From: an uncultured Oligella sp.
GTDB taxonomy: Bacteria; Pseudomonadota; Gammaproteobacteria; Burkholderiales; Burkholderiaceae_B
Length of the DNA stretch: 64,000 nt
Direction of reading: 5' to 3'
NCBI GenBank assembly: GCA_947632105.1
Contig: CANROD010000003.1
Coordinates: 1-64,000, forward strand
Shown: positions 20,590-30,707 of the stretch, piece after piece
Position numbering within the stretch: position 1 is the stretch's first letter
Layout of the letters: the number at the start of each line of letters is the position of its first letter
Notes under the pieces: model-generated
What the model was told of the DNA's origin: nothing
The model's database searches: none
What the model saw: only the letters and a program-made list of their open reading frames with translations
Position numbers and translations under genes: made by a program

Positions 20590-21975
20590 ATGTCTCGCGC
20601 GCAACTCCACGAAGAACCAACAAATTTAGTATACGAACTCGAAGATAACCCACCATTTTTTAGCGCTTTACTCAGTGCCATGACGCACCTTTTGGCAATT
20701 TTTGTGCCAATGATTACGCCGGCACTGATCGTTGGTGGTGCTCTACAACTACCAGTAGAAATGACCGCCTATTTAGTATCTATGGCGATGATCGCTTCGG
20801 GTGTTGGCACTTACATCCAAGTCCATCGTTTTGGTGGCATCGGCTCTGGTTTACTTTCTATTCAATCTGTCAACTTTTCTTTTGTCACTGTCATGATCGG
20901 TCTTGGCATGGGCATGAAGGAAGACGGCTACTCTGAAGACGCCATGATTTCTGCATTATTGGGCGTATCATTTATCGGCGCCTTCTTAATTATGGGTGCC
21001 GCTTGGATTCTGCCTTATTTAAAACGTGTCATCACACCCACAGTAAGCGGTGTCGTAGTCATGATGATTGGCCTCAGCCTCATCCACGTAGGGATCATTG
21101 ACTTCGGCGGCGGCTTTTCCTCTAAAGCAGATGGCACCTTTGGGTCATGGGAAAACCTTGGCCTTGCTAGCTTAGTATTAGTGATTATTTTAGTATTTAA
21201 TTGCTTTAAAAATCCTATGCTACGTATGGGCGGTATTGCGATTGGTCTGGTAATTGGCTATCTCGTCGCCTTATTTATGGGCAAAGTGGATTTCTCACCA
21301 CTCAACAACCTACCAGTTATCACTGTCCCCGTACTATTTAAATACGGCTTTGATTTTCAATGGCATGCCTTCCTAATCGCCGGCACCATTTTTTTACTGA
21401 GCGTTTTTGAGGCGGTGGGTGATTTAACCGCAACAGCTCTCGTATCTAACCAACCGATTAAGGGTGAAACCTTTGATAAGCGCTTACGCGGCGGCGTGAT
21501 GGCCGATGGTCTAGTATCAGTGATTGCCACAGCCCTTGGCTCATTACCCTTGACGACCTTTGCACAAAATAATGGTGTTATTCAAATGACTGGTGTCGCT
21601 TCACGCCATATCGGTAAATACATCGCGGTGATTCTTATTATCCTTGGTCTCTTCCCAATGGTTGGTCGCTTCTTCACAACCATCCCTAGCCCGGTACTGG
21701 GTGGTGCTATGGTCCTAATGTTTGGCCTAATCACCATTGCCGGTATCCGCATTATCCTGACTAATGGCATTCGTCGTCGTGAGGCCATTATTTGCGCAAC
21801 CTCTGTCGGCCTAGGGTTAGGCGTCGCCTTTGAACCAGAAATTTTTAACCACTTACCATTACTATTCCAAAACCCAATTTGTATGGGTGGAATTACCGCA
21901 GTCATACTTAATTTGATTCTACCGCAAGATGCACAAGAACAGCCTATTTATATAGAGGATAAACTCGATATCTAA
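20590..21975 (+). CDS. Nucleobase:cation symporter-2 family (uracil/xanthine) permease
   Basis: NCS2 features: QVHRFGGIGSGLLSIQSVNFSFV, AVGDLTATALVSNQP, LPLTTFAQNNGVIQMTGVASRHIG. Confidence 0.9.
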   Translation: MSRAQLHEEPTNLVYELEDNPPFFSALLSAMTHLLAIFVPMITPALIVGGALQLPVEMTAYLVSMAMIASGVGTYIQVHRFGGIGSGLLSIQSVNFSFVTVMIGLGMGMKEDGYSEDAMISALLGVSFIGAFLIMGAAWILPYLKRVITPTVSGVVVMMIGLSLIHVGIIDFGGGFSSKADGTFGSWENLGLASLVLVIILVFNCFKNPMLRMGGIAIGLVIGYLVALFMGKVDFSPLNNLPVITVPVLFKYGFDFQWHAFLIAGTIFLLSVFEAVGDLTATALVSNQPIKGETFDKRLRGGVMADGLVSVIATALGSLPLTTFAQNNGVIQMTGVASRHIGKYIAVILIILGLFPMVGRFFTTIPSPVLGGAMVLMFGLITIAGIRIILTNGIRRREAIICATSVGLGLGVAFEPEIFNHLPLLFQNPICMGGITAVILNLILPQDAQEQPIYIEDKLDI

Positions 21976-21979
21976 ACAA

Positions 21980-22504
21980 CTAAAGGGCGGATAAAATGGC
22001 ATCCTTAGCCGAAAGAATAGGCTCTTTAATAGGCCAATCGATGTCTAAGGTAGGACAGTTCCACGCCACCCCGCTCTGTTCATCTGAACGGTAGTAATCG
22101 GTACACTTATAAAGCACTTGGGCGCTTTCACTGAGCACACAAAAACCATGTGCATAACCAGGCGGCACCCAAAGCTGCCAATGGTTATCCGCACTTAGCT
22201 CATAAGCCACATACTGCCCATAAGTCGGTGAAGACAGTTCCACATCAGCTACCACATCAAAAATCACCCCTTGGGTCACTGTAAGTAGCTTACCTTGGGG
22301 ATTGGTTTTTTGAAAATGCAGACCACGCAAAACTCCCCGCTTAGAGGTAGAGATATTGTCCTGCACAAAATCATCGCTTATCCCTAAAAGCTCCTGATAA
22401 CGTTGATAACTGAAAGACTCCTTTAAAAAGCCTCGCTCGTCATAAAAAACCTCAGGCTTAATTAACTGAACCCCCTTAAGCTTGGTACTTTGCAGCTGCA
22501 TCAA
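21980..22504 (-). CDS. rfbC: dTDP-4-dehydrorhamnose 3,5-epimerase
   Basis: FYDERGFLKESFSYQRY, RGVLRGLHFQ, VPPGYAHGFCVLSE. Confidence 0.94.
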   Translation of the reverse strand: MMQLQSTKLKGVQLIKPEVFYDERGFLKESFSYQRYQELLGISDDFVQDNISTSKRGVLRGLHFQKTNPQGKLLTVTQGVIFDVVADVELSSPTYGQYVAYELSADNHWQLWVPPGYAHGFCVLSESAQVLYKCTDYYRSDEQSGVAWNCPTLDIDWPIKEPILSAKDAILSAL

Positions 22505-23519
22505 AATCCCTCACAAACCACGCCACTGTTTCGGCTAAAGCCGTATCAAAGTCATATTCAGGCACCCAATCAGTTGCTTGACGAAGCTTAGTACTATCAA
22601 CGCCATAACGTACATCATGTCCTGCCCTATCCTCTACATGCTGAATTAACTCGGCATAAGACTGACCATCGGTCTGCGGTACAAGCTCATCCATAATTCG
22701 GCATATCTTATGCACAATATCGATATTACGACGCTCATTATCGGCTCCAATATTGTATATTTCACCAACCTGACCATTTGCTAATAATAAGTATAAGGCC
22801 CTGACATGGTCTTTGACATAGAGCCAATCACGTATTTGCTGGCCCGAGCCATAAATGGTTAAAGGCTGTCCCTGCAAAGCCTGCTTCACCATAAAGGGAA
22901 TCAGTTTTTCAGCAAATTGAAATGGTCCGAAATTATTAGAGCAACGACTAATAATCACCGGTAAGCCATAGCTCCGATACCAAGCATGAACAAGGTGGTC
23001 CGAACTCGCTTTACTCGCAGAATATGGTGAACTCGGGGCAATAGTAGAGTCTTCCTTAAAGCACAAATCACGAGCCTGAGGGTCATCATCTGGATGCGGT
23101 AAATCACCATAGACCTCATCGGTGCTTACTTGCAGAAAGCGAAATTGCTGACGCTTTGGCTCAGCAAGAGTCTCCCAATAATGGCGCGTCACCTCTAACA
23201 AGTTATAGGTTCCCATGAAGTTACTTTGCATAAAGGCATCAGCTCCCGAAAGAGAACGATCAACATGCGTTTCTGCCGCTAAGTGTATGACAGCATCTGG
23301 TTTAAACTCCTCAAAAACCAGATGCAATGCAACTTCATCACAAACATCTATTTTTTTAAAGTGATAACGCGAATTGGTTATAACGGACGCTAAAGAATAA
23401 GGATGTACCGCATAACTCAGCTTATCGACATTAAACACCTCATCCTCTTGCTCTTCAATAAGGTAGCGGACTAGTGCAGAGCCGATAAATCCGGCTCCGC
23501 CAGTAATAAGAATCTTCAT
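22476..23519 (-). CDS. rfbB: dTDP-glucose 4,6-dehydratase
   Basis: MKILITGGAGFIGSALVRYL, VSTDEVYGDL, PSSPYSASKASSDHLV; 3' end overlaps rfbC start. Confidence 0.95.
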   Translation of the reverse strand: MKILITGGAGFIGSALVRYLIEEQEDEVFNVDKLSYAVHPYSLASVITNSRYHFKKIDVCDEVALHLVFEEFKPDAVIHLAAETHVDRSLSGADAFMQSNFMGTYNLLEVTRHYWETLAEPKRQQFRFLQVSTDEVYGDLPHPDDDPQARDLCFKEDSTIAPSSPYSASKASSDHLVHAWYRSYGLPVIISRCSNNFGPFQFAEKLIPFMVKQALQGQPLTIYGSGQQIRDWLYVKDHVRALYLLLANGQVGEIYNIGADNERRNIDIVHKICRIMDELVPQTDGQSYAELIQHVEDRAGHDVRYGVDSTKLRQATDWVPEYDFDTALAETVAWFVRDFDAAAKYQA

Positions 23520-23536
23520 TATTTAAACTAATTAAC

Positions 23537-24868
23537 TTAAACTGACTGCGTTAAACTCAAGCGCTTAACTTTGAAATAACCTGCAATAACGACGAGATAA
23601 GTTACAAAGACCATCACACCACTATTGTGTCTTAAAAAGGATTGTGTTAATCCAAAATTAATATAACAACAAATCAACAATACGCCGGCTAAAGCGATTG
23701 CTCTAAGTGATAAATCAGAACAACCTCTTACAATAGAAAAAGCCCTTAAAGGCAATAAATATAGTAGAAGCAATGTAAAAAGGCCCATAGCCCCATGCTT
23801 AGCCAATCTATCAATAAAATCATTATGAGAATGATTAAACTCTGCTGTTTCTGCATGGATTTCACCTTTTTCAACTAAGGCTGCCATCCCCTCCTCATAG
23901 CCTTCTATACCCCATCCTAAAAACGGATTTTCTTGAATCAATTTATAAGCACCGCGCCACATTTCAAAACGCAAACCGACTGAGGTATTGACCTCACCTT
24001 CTTGGAACAAATTCACCTGGTGAGTCGCTTCCTTAATTCGTTCCTGAACACCCAACTGAGGATTAAAAAACACGTAAGTAGCGCCCATAATGACAATCAA
24101 AACAACCACCAACTGACTTTTAATTGAGAAAACTCGTCGATAAGTAAAAAAGGCGATTAATAAAATGATTGGCAAACCTACCCAACCACCACGAGAGCCA
24201 GATAAAACAGAAGTTGCTAAGCCCGCAACGGCAGCAATCCCCAATAGAACAATATACATCCAACGATATTTTTTCAACGAAGCTGCCCAACCCAAACCCG
24301 CCAAGCAGAGTACACCTTGCAGCATCGCTAAATTACCAAACTGAATGGCGTTAGTAAAACCGTCAACTCGCACTATACCCAAAGAAAACTTTTGATACAC
24401 TGCAAAAACAAAAGTCCCTAAAGCCCCCAACGCTAAACCTAGCCATAGCGCGTGCAACGATGGACGAGCACGATAAACAAGGAAAAAAATAGGTATCGCT
24501 AAAATAAAGCGTAAGTTCCTGTCAAGATCACCATCAAAACCATGCCACAACCAGTTAAATACGGCATCAACACCAAAAACTAACAATGCACCCAAGATAT
24601 ATTTATCATAACGGTCAATGGGTAAAAAACTTCTATCCTTAATAAGTACATAAATACCTCCAAGACAGAGTAAAACTGCACCATAAGAATAACCACTAGG
24701 GACAATAAGACATAAAAAACCCAAGAGAAATATTGAAATCTCTGTAAACTTTGTCAAACGAGGGCAAGGTGGTCTAGACTGGAGAATCAGGGCATCTGTA
24801 GTCAGTAGTGCAGATTGAGCCATATAACACGCAAATACAGTTTTGTAAGAGGCCCAATTATAATTCAT
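23537..24868 (-). CDS. O-antigen ligase family membrane protein (WaaL-like)
   Basis: Multispanning; Wzy_C-like segment SGSRGGWVGLPIILLIAF and late FNHSHNDFIDRLAKHGAMGL; upstream of rfbB with a 17-bp gap. Confidence 0.82.
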   Translation of the reverse strand: MNYNWASYKTVFACYMAQSALLTTDALILQSRPPCPRLTKFTEISIFLLGFLCLIVPSGYSYGAVLLCLGGIYVLIKDRSFLPIDRYDKYILGALLVFGVDAVFNWLWHGFDGDLDRNLRFILAIPIFFLVYRARPSLHALWLGLALGALGTFVFAVYQKFSLGIVRVDGFTNAIQFGNLAMLQGVLCLAGLGWAASLKKYRWMYIVLLGIAAVAGLATSVLSGSRGGWVGLPIILLIAFFTYRRVFSIKSQLVVVLIVIMGATYVFFNPQLGVQERIKEATHQVNLFQEGEVNTSVGLRFEMWRGAYKLIQENPFLGWGIEGYEEGMAALVEKGEIHAETAEFNHSHNDFIDRLAKHGAMGLFTLLLLYLLPLRAFSIVRGCSDLSLRAIALAGVLLICCYINFGLTQSFLRHNSGVMVFVTYLVVIAGYFKVKRLSLTQSV

Positions 24869-24923
24869 ATGATGGCACCCCGCTTAGTCAATATGTAGTA
24901 GATTGTTTTTACGCAAATGCTTC

Positions 24924-25466
24924 TTATTTAATTAGCTGCTTTAACACAACCGAGAAATTTGAGTGTTCTGCTGTAGCCATTAACTCAAAAGCAACCATTT
25001 CACTACTCACGATAATTGCGCCAGCCTGTTTTAAACGCTCCACTGCCAACTCAAGATCGCTCAGCTTACGTGAAGAGACAGCGTCTCGCACCAAAAACAC
25101 CTGCTTCCCTTCAGCAAGGAGATCCAAACACGTTTGTAGCACACAGACATGTGACTCCATACCACAAACAATAATATGGTCTTTGTCTTTTAAAATTGTT
25201 CGCTTGATAATACCATCACGCACAGCTGAAAAACTACGCTTATGAAACACCGGCGCACCCTTCGCTACACCCATGACGGTTGGGTTGGTAGCGCCGATTT
25301 TATCCGTGCAATGTTCACTCATAACCATCGGCAACTGAAGATATTGCACAAGCCGACAAAGCCAAATAACCTTTTCGACCATTTGTTCAGCCTCATAAAT
25401 GTGCGGAATTAAGCTATCTTGTACATCAATAATCAATAACACCGCCTTTTCAACATTAATTCGCAT
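24924..25466 (-). CDS. Isochorismatase-family hydrolase
   Basis: LLIIDVQDSLIPHI, MSEHCTDKIGATNP, IVCGMESHVCVLQTCLDLL. Confidence 0.88.
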   Translation of the reverse strand: MRINVEKAVLLIIDVQDSLIPHIYEAEQMVEKVIWLCRLVQYLQLPMVMSEHCTDKIGATNPTVMGVAKGAPVFHKRSFSAVRDGIIKRTILKDKDHIIVCGMESHVCVLQTCLDLLAEGKQVFLVRDAVSSRKLSDLELAVERLKQAGAIIVSSEMVAFELMATAEHSNFSVVLKQLIK

Positions 25467-25614
25467 ATAAACCTCTTACAAAACACACTAAAACACCATG
25501 CTAGCGCCATTCCCTACAACAGATTGTTGTTAAATAACGGCTAAGGGTATTTATGGATCTCCTTTAATTGCTTAGAATAGAGCCTTACCTTAACTTTTTA
25601 TGCCTAGAATGTAA

Positions 25615-26538
25615 GTGACTTACTCAAATATTCAACCAGATTTAAATGATATTCACCACAATGACTGGGTAGAACGCTACCTACCTAAGTCTTGGGGGCC
25701 CTACGCACGTCTTGCCCGCTTAGACAGGCCGGTCGGCACTTGGTTAACGGTCTTACCCTGTATTGCGGCATTGTTTCAGGCTGCTGGCGGTTTTCCGGAT
25801 ATTTTTCGTCTATTTATTTTCTGCCTTGGTGCTTTATTAATGCGCAGTGTCGGCTGCACAATAAATGATATTTGGGATAGAGACTTTGACAAGCATGTCG
25901 AACGCACACGCTATCGCCCACTAACTAGCGGTGAGGTAACACTCAAAAAAGCAGTTATCTTCCTATTTGCTCAGTTTGCCTTAGCTGCTGTATTACTGTT
26001 TTTTATCAATAGCTATAGCCGATGGATGGCTGTCGCTCTAGTGCCCTTGGTTATTATTTACCCCCTGTGTAAGCGCTACACTCATTGGCCTCAAGCCGTA
26101 CTTGGTGCAGCCTTTAACTGGGGGATGCTCATGGCATGGTCTGACACCAATAATACGATTCCTTTAGCGGCGTGGGCAATATGGGCCGGTGCAGTGACGT
26201 GGCAAATTGCCTATGACACCATGTATGCCTATACCGACATCAAGGATGACTTAAAACTTGGCCTCAAGTCTACCGCCATTCGCTTTGGTGATAACGGTAT
26301 CTATTGGTTGAGTGGTTTTTATATTGCAACAATGATTTTATGGACTTGGGGTGGTTGGTCTATGGGTATGGGCTGGGGCTATTTTGTCTTTATGGCCCTA
26401 ATCGCAGCACACTTTGTATGGCAATTAACAACGTTTGACCTTAAGCAGCCGGCCCGCGGCTTTTATCTATTCAGAGCTAATATGCTTATCGGTGTCTTAC
26501 TGATTGCTGGCGCTTGGTTAGGCGCCTTAACCGCATAA
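25615..26538 (+). CDS. ubiA: 4-hydroxybenzoate octaprenyltransferase
   Basis: RLDRPVGTWLTVLPC, GCTINDIWDRDFDKHVERTRYRPLTSGEV; GTG start. Confidence 0.93.
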   Translation: MTYSNIQPDLNDIHHNDWVERYLPKSWGPYARLARLDRPVGTWLTVLPCIAALFQAAGGFPDIFRLFIFCLGALLMRSVGCTINDIWDRDFDKHVERTRYRPLTSGEVTLKKAVIFLFAQFALAAVLLFFINSYSRWMAVALVPLVIIYPLCKRYTHWPQAVLGAAFNWGMLMAWSDTNNTIPLAAWAIWAGAVTWQIAYDTMYAYTDIKDDLKLGLKSTAIRFGDNGIYWLSGFYIATMILWTWGGWSMGMGWGYFVFMALIAAHFVWQLTTFDLKQPARGFYLFRANMLIGVLLIAGAWLGALTA

Positions 26539-27339
26539 CTCATTGCTTCTTAAAGCACTATTACGCGGTCGCTTAGCCACCGTAGGGTAATCCTTAGCGA
26601 GAGCTGCCTCCACTTTGGGCAGCTCTTTTAGTTCCTGTCTTTGTAGCGCTGCCGCCAACAGCATCTCTGCCATCTGTAAACGACTCATTACTTGATTGCT
26701 TGAGAAGTGCAGTATCTGACCTTGATAATCTTTGGCCTTATGAGCAAGCAATAATAAAAACCTCACTAAGTCAGGCGCATAAGTGGGGGTGCCCCACTCA
26801 TCACTCACTACCCTCAGCGCCTCACCTAGCTGAGACTTGTCTTTCGCAGCTTGGAGGATTTTTGTTTGAAAATTATTACCAAACTCACTATAAAGCCACG
26901 ATGAACGCACAAGAATGACTTGTGAGTTGGCTAACAATACAGCCTTTTCACCGGCTAACTTACTTTGACCATAGCAATTGATTGGATTTGTTGGATCACT
27001 CGGTTCATAAGGCAACCCCTTTTCCCCATCAAAAACGTAGTCAGTCGATAAGTGAATCAGCTGAATCCCCAGCTCTGCACAAATTTGCGCCAGTAATACT
27101 GCCGATTTTTCATTAATCGAAAAGGCCTGTTCAGGCTCCAGTTCGGCCTGCTCTACATTAGTGTAGGCTGCTGCATTAACCATTACCGTCGGTTGATATA
27201 ACTGAATCGCCTGACGAATTGAGTTTGCTTCAGAAATATCTAATTGCTGGCGATCTAAGGCCACAACTTCTTTTAAAGCTAAACTGCTAAATGCCTGGCC
27301 AAGTTGACCGGCACCACCCGTTACTATAACCTTGGTCAT
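26527..27339 (-). CDS. rfbD: dTDP-4-dehydrorhamnose reductase
   Basis: VTGGAGQLGQAF, VNAAAYTNVEQAELEPEQAFSIN, STDYVFDGEKGLPYEPSDPTNPINCYGQSKLAGE. Confidence 0.94.
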   Translation of the reverse strand: MTKVIVTGGAGQLGQAFSSLALKEVVALDRQQLDISEANSIRQAIQLYQPTVMVNAAAYTNVEQAELEPEQAFSINEKSAVLLAQICAELGIQLIHLSTDYVFDGEKGLPYEPSDPTNPINCYGQSKLAGEKAVLLANSQVILVRSSWLYSEFGNNFQTKILQAAKDKSQLGEALRVVSDEWGTPTYAPDLVRFLLLLAHKAKDYQGQILHFSSNQVMSRLQMAEMLLAAALQRQELKELPKVEAALAKDYPTVAKRPRNSALRSNELCG

Positions 27340-28032
27340 TTATTGCTCAAACAAAAAGCGACTTAATCTTGTTTTATAAGCTTCTTTAATATGCTTGCGC
27401 GCCGACTCCGCAGCTAGCTCATGATCTCTAGCCTCTAATGCTCGAACAATCGCTTCATGCTCATCGTGAGCCTCCTCAGGACGACCGCGCTCAGCTAGGG
27501 TACTATCTCCCAATAAAAGCATAGAGTTTTGTAAAGCATGCAATGTTTTCAATAAAAATCGATTATGTCCACACTGATAAAGAACTTGGTGGAATAAACG
27601 ATTATTACTGGCAATTTCTAACGGATCCGTCATGTCCTTATCCGCTTCCATCAACGTCCTCAGTAAAGAAATTTCTACATCGGTTGCATGCTTAGCTGCC
27701 AATGAGGCTGCCGTACTTTCCAGCACTGCCCTCATTTCATACAACTCACCTACTAAGGCTTGATCAAGTTCTGTAATAATCATGCCTCGATGGGGGTCAT
27801 TGGTTACTAGGCCTTCATTAACTAAACGATTCAATGCCTCACGGACAGGGGTCCGACTGAGCCCCACACTTTTGGCAAATTCAGTTTCTCGAATTCTAGT
27901 ACCTGGTTTTAGAGTACCGTCTTCTAAACCCTTAATAATGTACTGGTAGGCTTGCTGTGCTGAGGTCATACCACGTTGCTTATCCTCTGCATCAACTTCC
28001 TCAAGTAGTATTTTTTTCTTTGCTGTCGTCAT
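27340..28032 (-). CDS. GntR family (FadR-type) transcriptional regulator
   Basis: Winged-helix LKPGTRIRETEFAKSVGLSRTPVREALNRLVNEGLV plus FCD-like domain; divergent to tcuA. Confidence 0.9.
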   Translation of the reverse strand: MTTAKKKILLEEVDAEDKQRGMTSAQQAYQYIIKGLEDGTLKPGTRIRETEFAKSVGLSRTPVREALNRLVNEGLVTNDPHRGMIITELDQALVGELYEMRAVLESTAASLAAKHATDVEISLLRTLMEADKDMTDPLEIASNNRLFHQVLYQCGHNRFLLKTLHALQNSMLLLGDSTLAERGRPEEAHDEHEAIVRALEARDHELAAESARKHIKEAYKTRLSRFLFEQ

Positions 28033-28106
28033 ATATTTATTAACAATGCTATAAATTTCACATCAAATTTAAATCATTATATACAAAAAAGACATGCAAA
28101 AATTTC

Positions 28107-28162
28107 TGTATACAAAAGAATACAAGATTGTGTACAATAGTGATGTACACAAATGAATACAT
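28107..28162. promoter_or_regulatory. Putative GntR operator(s) in the gntR/tcuA divergent promoter
   Basis: Perfect inverted repeat ttgtgtaca-n7-tgtacacaa (28128-28152), flanked by tgtatacaaaagaatacaa (28107-28125) and gaatacat. Confidence 0.6.
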
Positions 28163-28201
28163 AATTATTTATATGCTTTCCCTTTATAACTTATAATTTA
28201 A

Positions 28202-29608
28202 ATGGACCTACCTGATATGGACAAACTTTATGATGTCATCGTAATCGGTGGGGGCAATGCCGCGCTCTGTGCTGCTTTAAGCGCAAAAGAGCAAGGCGCA
28301 CAAAAAATTGCCTTAATCGAAAGTGCACCAAAAGAATGGCGTGGCGGCAATAGTAGTCACACACGCAACCTTCGCTGTATGCATAACGAGCCTACCGACG
28401 TACTTACTGACAGTTATACCGAAGATGAGTATTTTGATGATGTTTGGCGCGTAACTAACGGCCAGACTAATGAAGATATGGCTCGCTTTGTGATCCGCTC
28501 AACAGTAGACGCTACCGCCTGGATGAAGAAAAATGGTGTGCGCTTCCAACCTTCTCTTGGCGGCACACTACAACTTGGCCGTACAAACGCTTTCTTCCTA
28601 GGTGGTGGTAAAGCACTAGTTAATACTTATTACAAAGCCGCAGAAAAAGCAAAAATCACCTTTTTCTACGAAACCGAATGTATCCGTTTAAACATGAATG
28701 GCAATCGCTGTGAGTCTATTACAGTTAAGCACAACGGCCAAGAAAAAGACATGCGCGCCAAATCCTTTGTCATTGCATCAGGCGGCTTTGAATCAAATCG
28801 TGAATGGCTCGAAGAGGCATGGGGCCCTTCTGCTAAAAACTTTTTGATACGCGGTACCCGTTTTAATCAAGGTGTGGTACTAAAAGAGCTCATTCGTAAT
28901 CAAGCAATGATTATTGGTGATCCGACACAAGGCCATGCCGTTGCTATTGATGCTCGAGCACCTCTCTATGACGGCGGTATTGTTACTCGTGTTGACTGCG
29001 TTTCTTTAGGTATTGTTCTCAACAAAAATGGTGAGCGTTTCTACGACGAAGGTGAAGACTTTTGGCCAAAACGCTATGCTATTTGGGGTCGCCTAGTGGC
29101 TAAGCAACCGGACCAAGTCGCCTACTGTATTATCGATCAGAAGTCCATTGGTCGCTTTATGCCGTCAGTATTCAAGTCGATCAAGGCAGATACATTAGAA
29201 GGTCTAATGGACAAACTTGGCTTACCTACAGAGAAAGCATTAGAGACCATCTCTACATACAATGCAGCTGTCCAACCCGGCACCTTTGACCACGCAGTCC
29301 TAGATGACTGCCACACAGAGGGGTTAGAAGTTAACAAAACTCACTGGGCAACTACCATTGATGAGAGTCCATTTTACGCATACCCATTAGCCACTGGCAT
29401 TACCTTCACCTATATGGGCGTGAAAATTAATAAAGAGGCTAGAGTAACTATGGCTGATGGCTCCATGGCTGATAACTTATTCGCAGCCGGAGAAATTATG
29501 GCTGGTAATATTTTAACTCAAGGGTATGTGGCCGGATTTGGTATGGCTATCGGTACTGTTTTCGGTCGAATCGCTGGCAGGGAGGCTGCAAAAAATGCTA
29601 ACGCTTGA
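28202..29608 (+). CDS. tcuA: FAD-dependent tricarballylate dehydrogenase TcuA
   Basis: Fumarate reductase-like flavoprotein: VIVIGGGNAALCAALSAKEQGA, RGGNSSHTRNLRCMHNEPTDVLTDSYTEDEYFDDVWRVT, ITQGYVAGFGMAIGTVFGRIAG; paired with TcuB. Confidence 0.88.
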   Translation: MDLPDMDKLYDVIVIGGGNAALCAALSAKEQGAQKIALIESAPKEWRGGNSSHTRNLRCMHNEPTDVLTDSYTEDEYFDDVWRVTNGQTNEDMARFVIRSTVDATAWMKKNGVRFQPSLGGTLQLGRTNAFFLGGGKALVNTYYKAAEKAKITFFYETECIRLNMNGNRCESITVKHNGQEKDMRAKSFVIASGGFESNREWLEEAWGPSAKNFLIRGTRFNQGVVLKELIRNQAMIIGDPTQGHAVAIDARAPLYDGGIVTRVDCVSLGIVLNKNGERFYDEGEDFWPKRYAIWGRLVAKQPDQVAYCIIDQKSIGRFMPSVFKSIKADTLEGLMDKLGLPTEKALETISTYNAAVQPGTFDHAVLDDCHTEGLEVNKTHWATTIDESPFYAYPLATGITFTYMGVKINKEARVTMADGSMADNLFAAGEIMAGNILTQGYVAGFGMAIGTVFGRIAGREAAKNANA

Positions 29609-30677
29609 AAAAATTCTTGATGAATCAAAACACTCAATTGGGATTTGTAATTCCTGTCGCTATTGCGAAGGGTTCTGTGCTGTTTTCCCAGCAATGGAAA
29701 AACGCTTAGACTTTACTGAAATAGATATGCACTATCTGGCGAATCTGTGCCACAACTGTAGTGAATGTTATTACGCTTGTCAATACGCGCCTCCGCACGA
29801 ATTCAATGTTAACATTCCTCAGCAATTAGCTCAGGTTCGTCTAGGCACTTATACTGAGTATGCTTGGCCTAAAGGCATTGCAAAGTTATTTGCAAAAAAT
29901 GGCCTAATAGCCACGCTAATATTTGTACTTGCACTAGTCGTGTTATTTTTTGGTGCTAGCCTTTTTAGCAGCTCAGGCCCAGCAAATGGTAACTTCTATG
30001 CAATCTTGCCACATAACTTTTTAGTGGCTGTTTTTGGCACCTCATTTGCATGGATGATTGTAGCCATCCTGATGGGTTTCAAAAACTACCTAAAAGATAT
30101 TGAGCCTGACACAAAATCACTATTTTCTGGTGGTAATGTTAAACAAGCACTATCTGATGCGCTAAGCATGAAGTACCTGCACGGTAATATTAAAACTGGC
30201 TGTACCTATCCGGATGATAATATTTCACCGTGGCGCCGCTATTTCCATCACTTTACCTTCTACGGATTTATGCTATGTTTTGCAGCAACTACTAGCGGCA
30301 CTATCATGCACTACTTCCTAGGTATGGAAGCACCTTATCCTTTCTTTAGTGCGCCCAAGCTATTAGGTACGTTTGGTGGTATTTCATTAACTATCGGTAC
30401 TGCCGGATTATTTATACTCAAAACTAGAGCGGATGAAAGCATCAAAGATATCCGTCAAATGGGTATGGACTATGCTTTTATCGCCCTATTATTCCTAATT
30501 TCTACGTCTGGTTTAGCATTGATGGTTTTACGCGAGACAGGTGCTATGTCAAGTTTATTGATAATTCACTTAAGCCTAATATTAGCTTTATTTGTAACTA
30601 TGCCATTCGGTAAATTTGTTCATGCATTTTATCGATTCGGGGCTCTATTAAAATATGCAAAAGAGTCAAAAGAATAA
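29595..30677 (+). CDS. tcuB: Tricarballylate utilization protein TcuB (Fe-S/membrane electron-transfer)
   Basis: Cys motifs CNSCRYCEGFCAVFP and CHNCSECYYACQYAPPHEF, multispanning C-terminus; ATG at 29595 (GGAGG SD) preferred over 29526; 14-bp overlap with tcuA. Confidence 0.87.
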   Translation: MLTLEKILDESKHSIGICNSCRYCEGFCAVFPAMEKRLDFTEIDMHYLANLCHNCSECYYACQYAPPHEFNVNIPQQLAQVRLGTYTEYAWPKGIAKLFAKNGLIATLIFVLALVVLFFGASLFSSSGPANGNFYAILPHNFLVAVFGTSFAWMIVAILMGFKNYLKDIEPDTKSLFSGGNVKQALSDALSMKYLHGNIKTGCTYPDDNISPWRRYFHHFTFYGFMLCFAATTSGTIMHYFLGMEAPYPFFSAPKLLGTFGGISLTIGTAGLFILKTRADESIKDIRQMGMDYAFIALLFLISTSGLALMVLRETGAMSSLLIIHLSLILALFVTMPFGKFVHAFYRFGALLKYAKESKE

Positions 30678-30707
30678 ACTCAATACATAGGTTCAATAAC
30701 AGCCATA

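Noticed and set aside
24808-25245. 145-aa plus-strand ORF across O-antigen ligase and isochorismatase genes
   Set aside because: Antisense to both; no recognisable domain.
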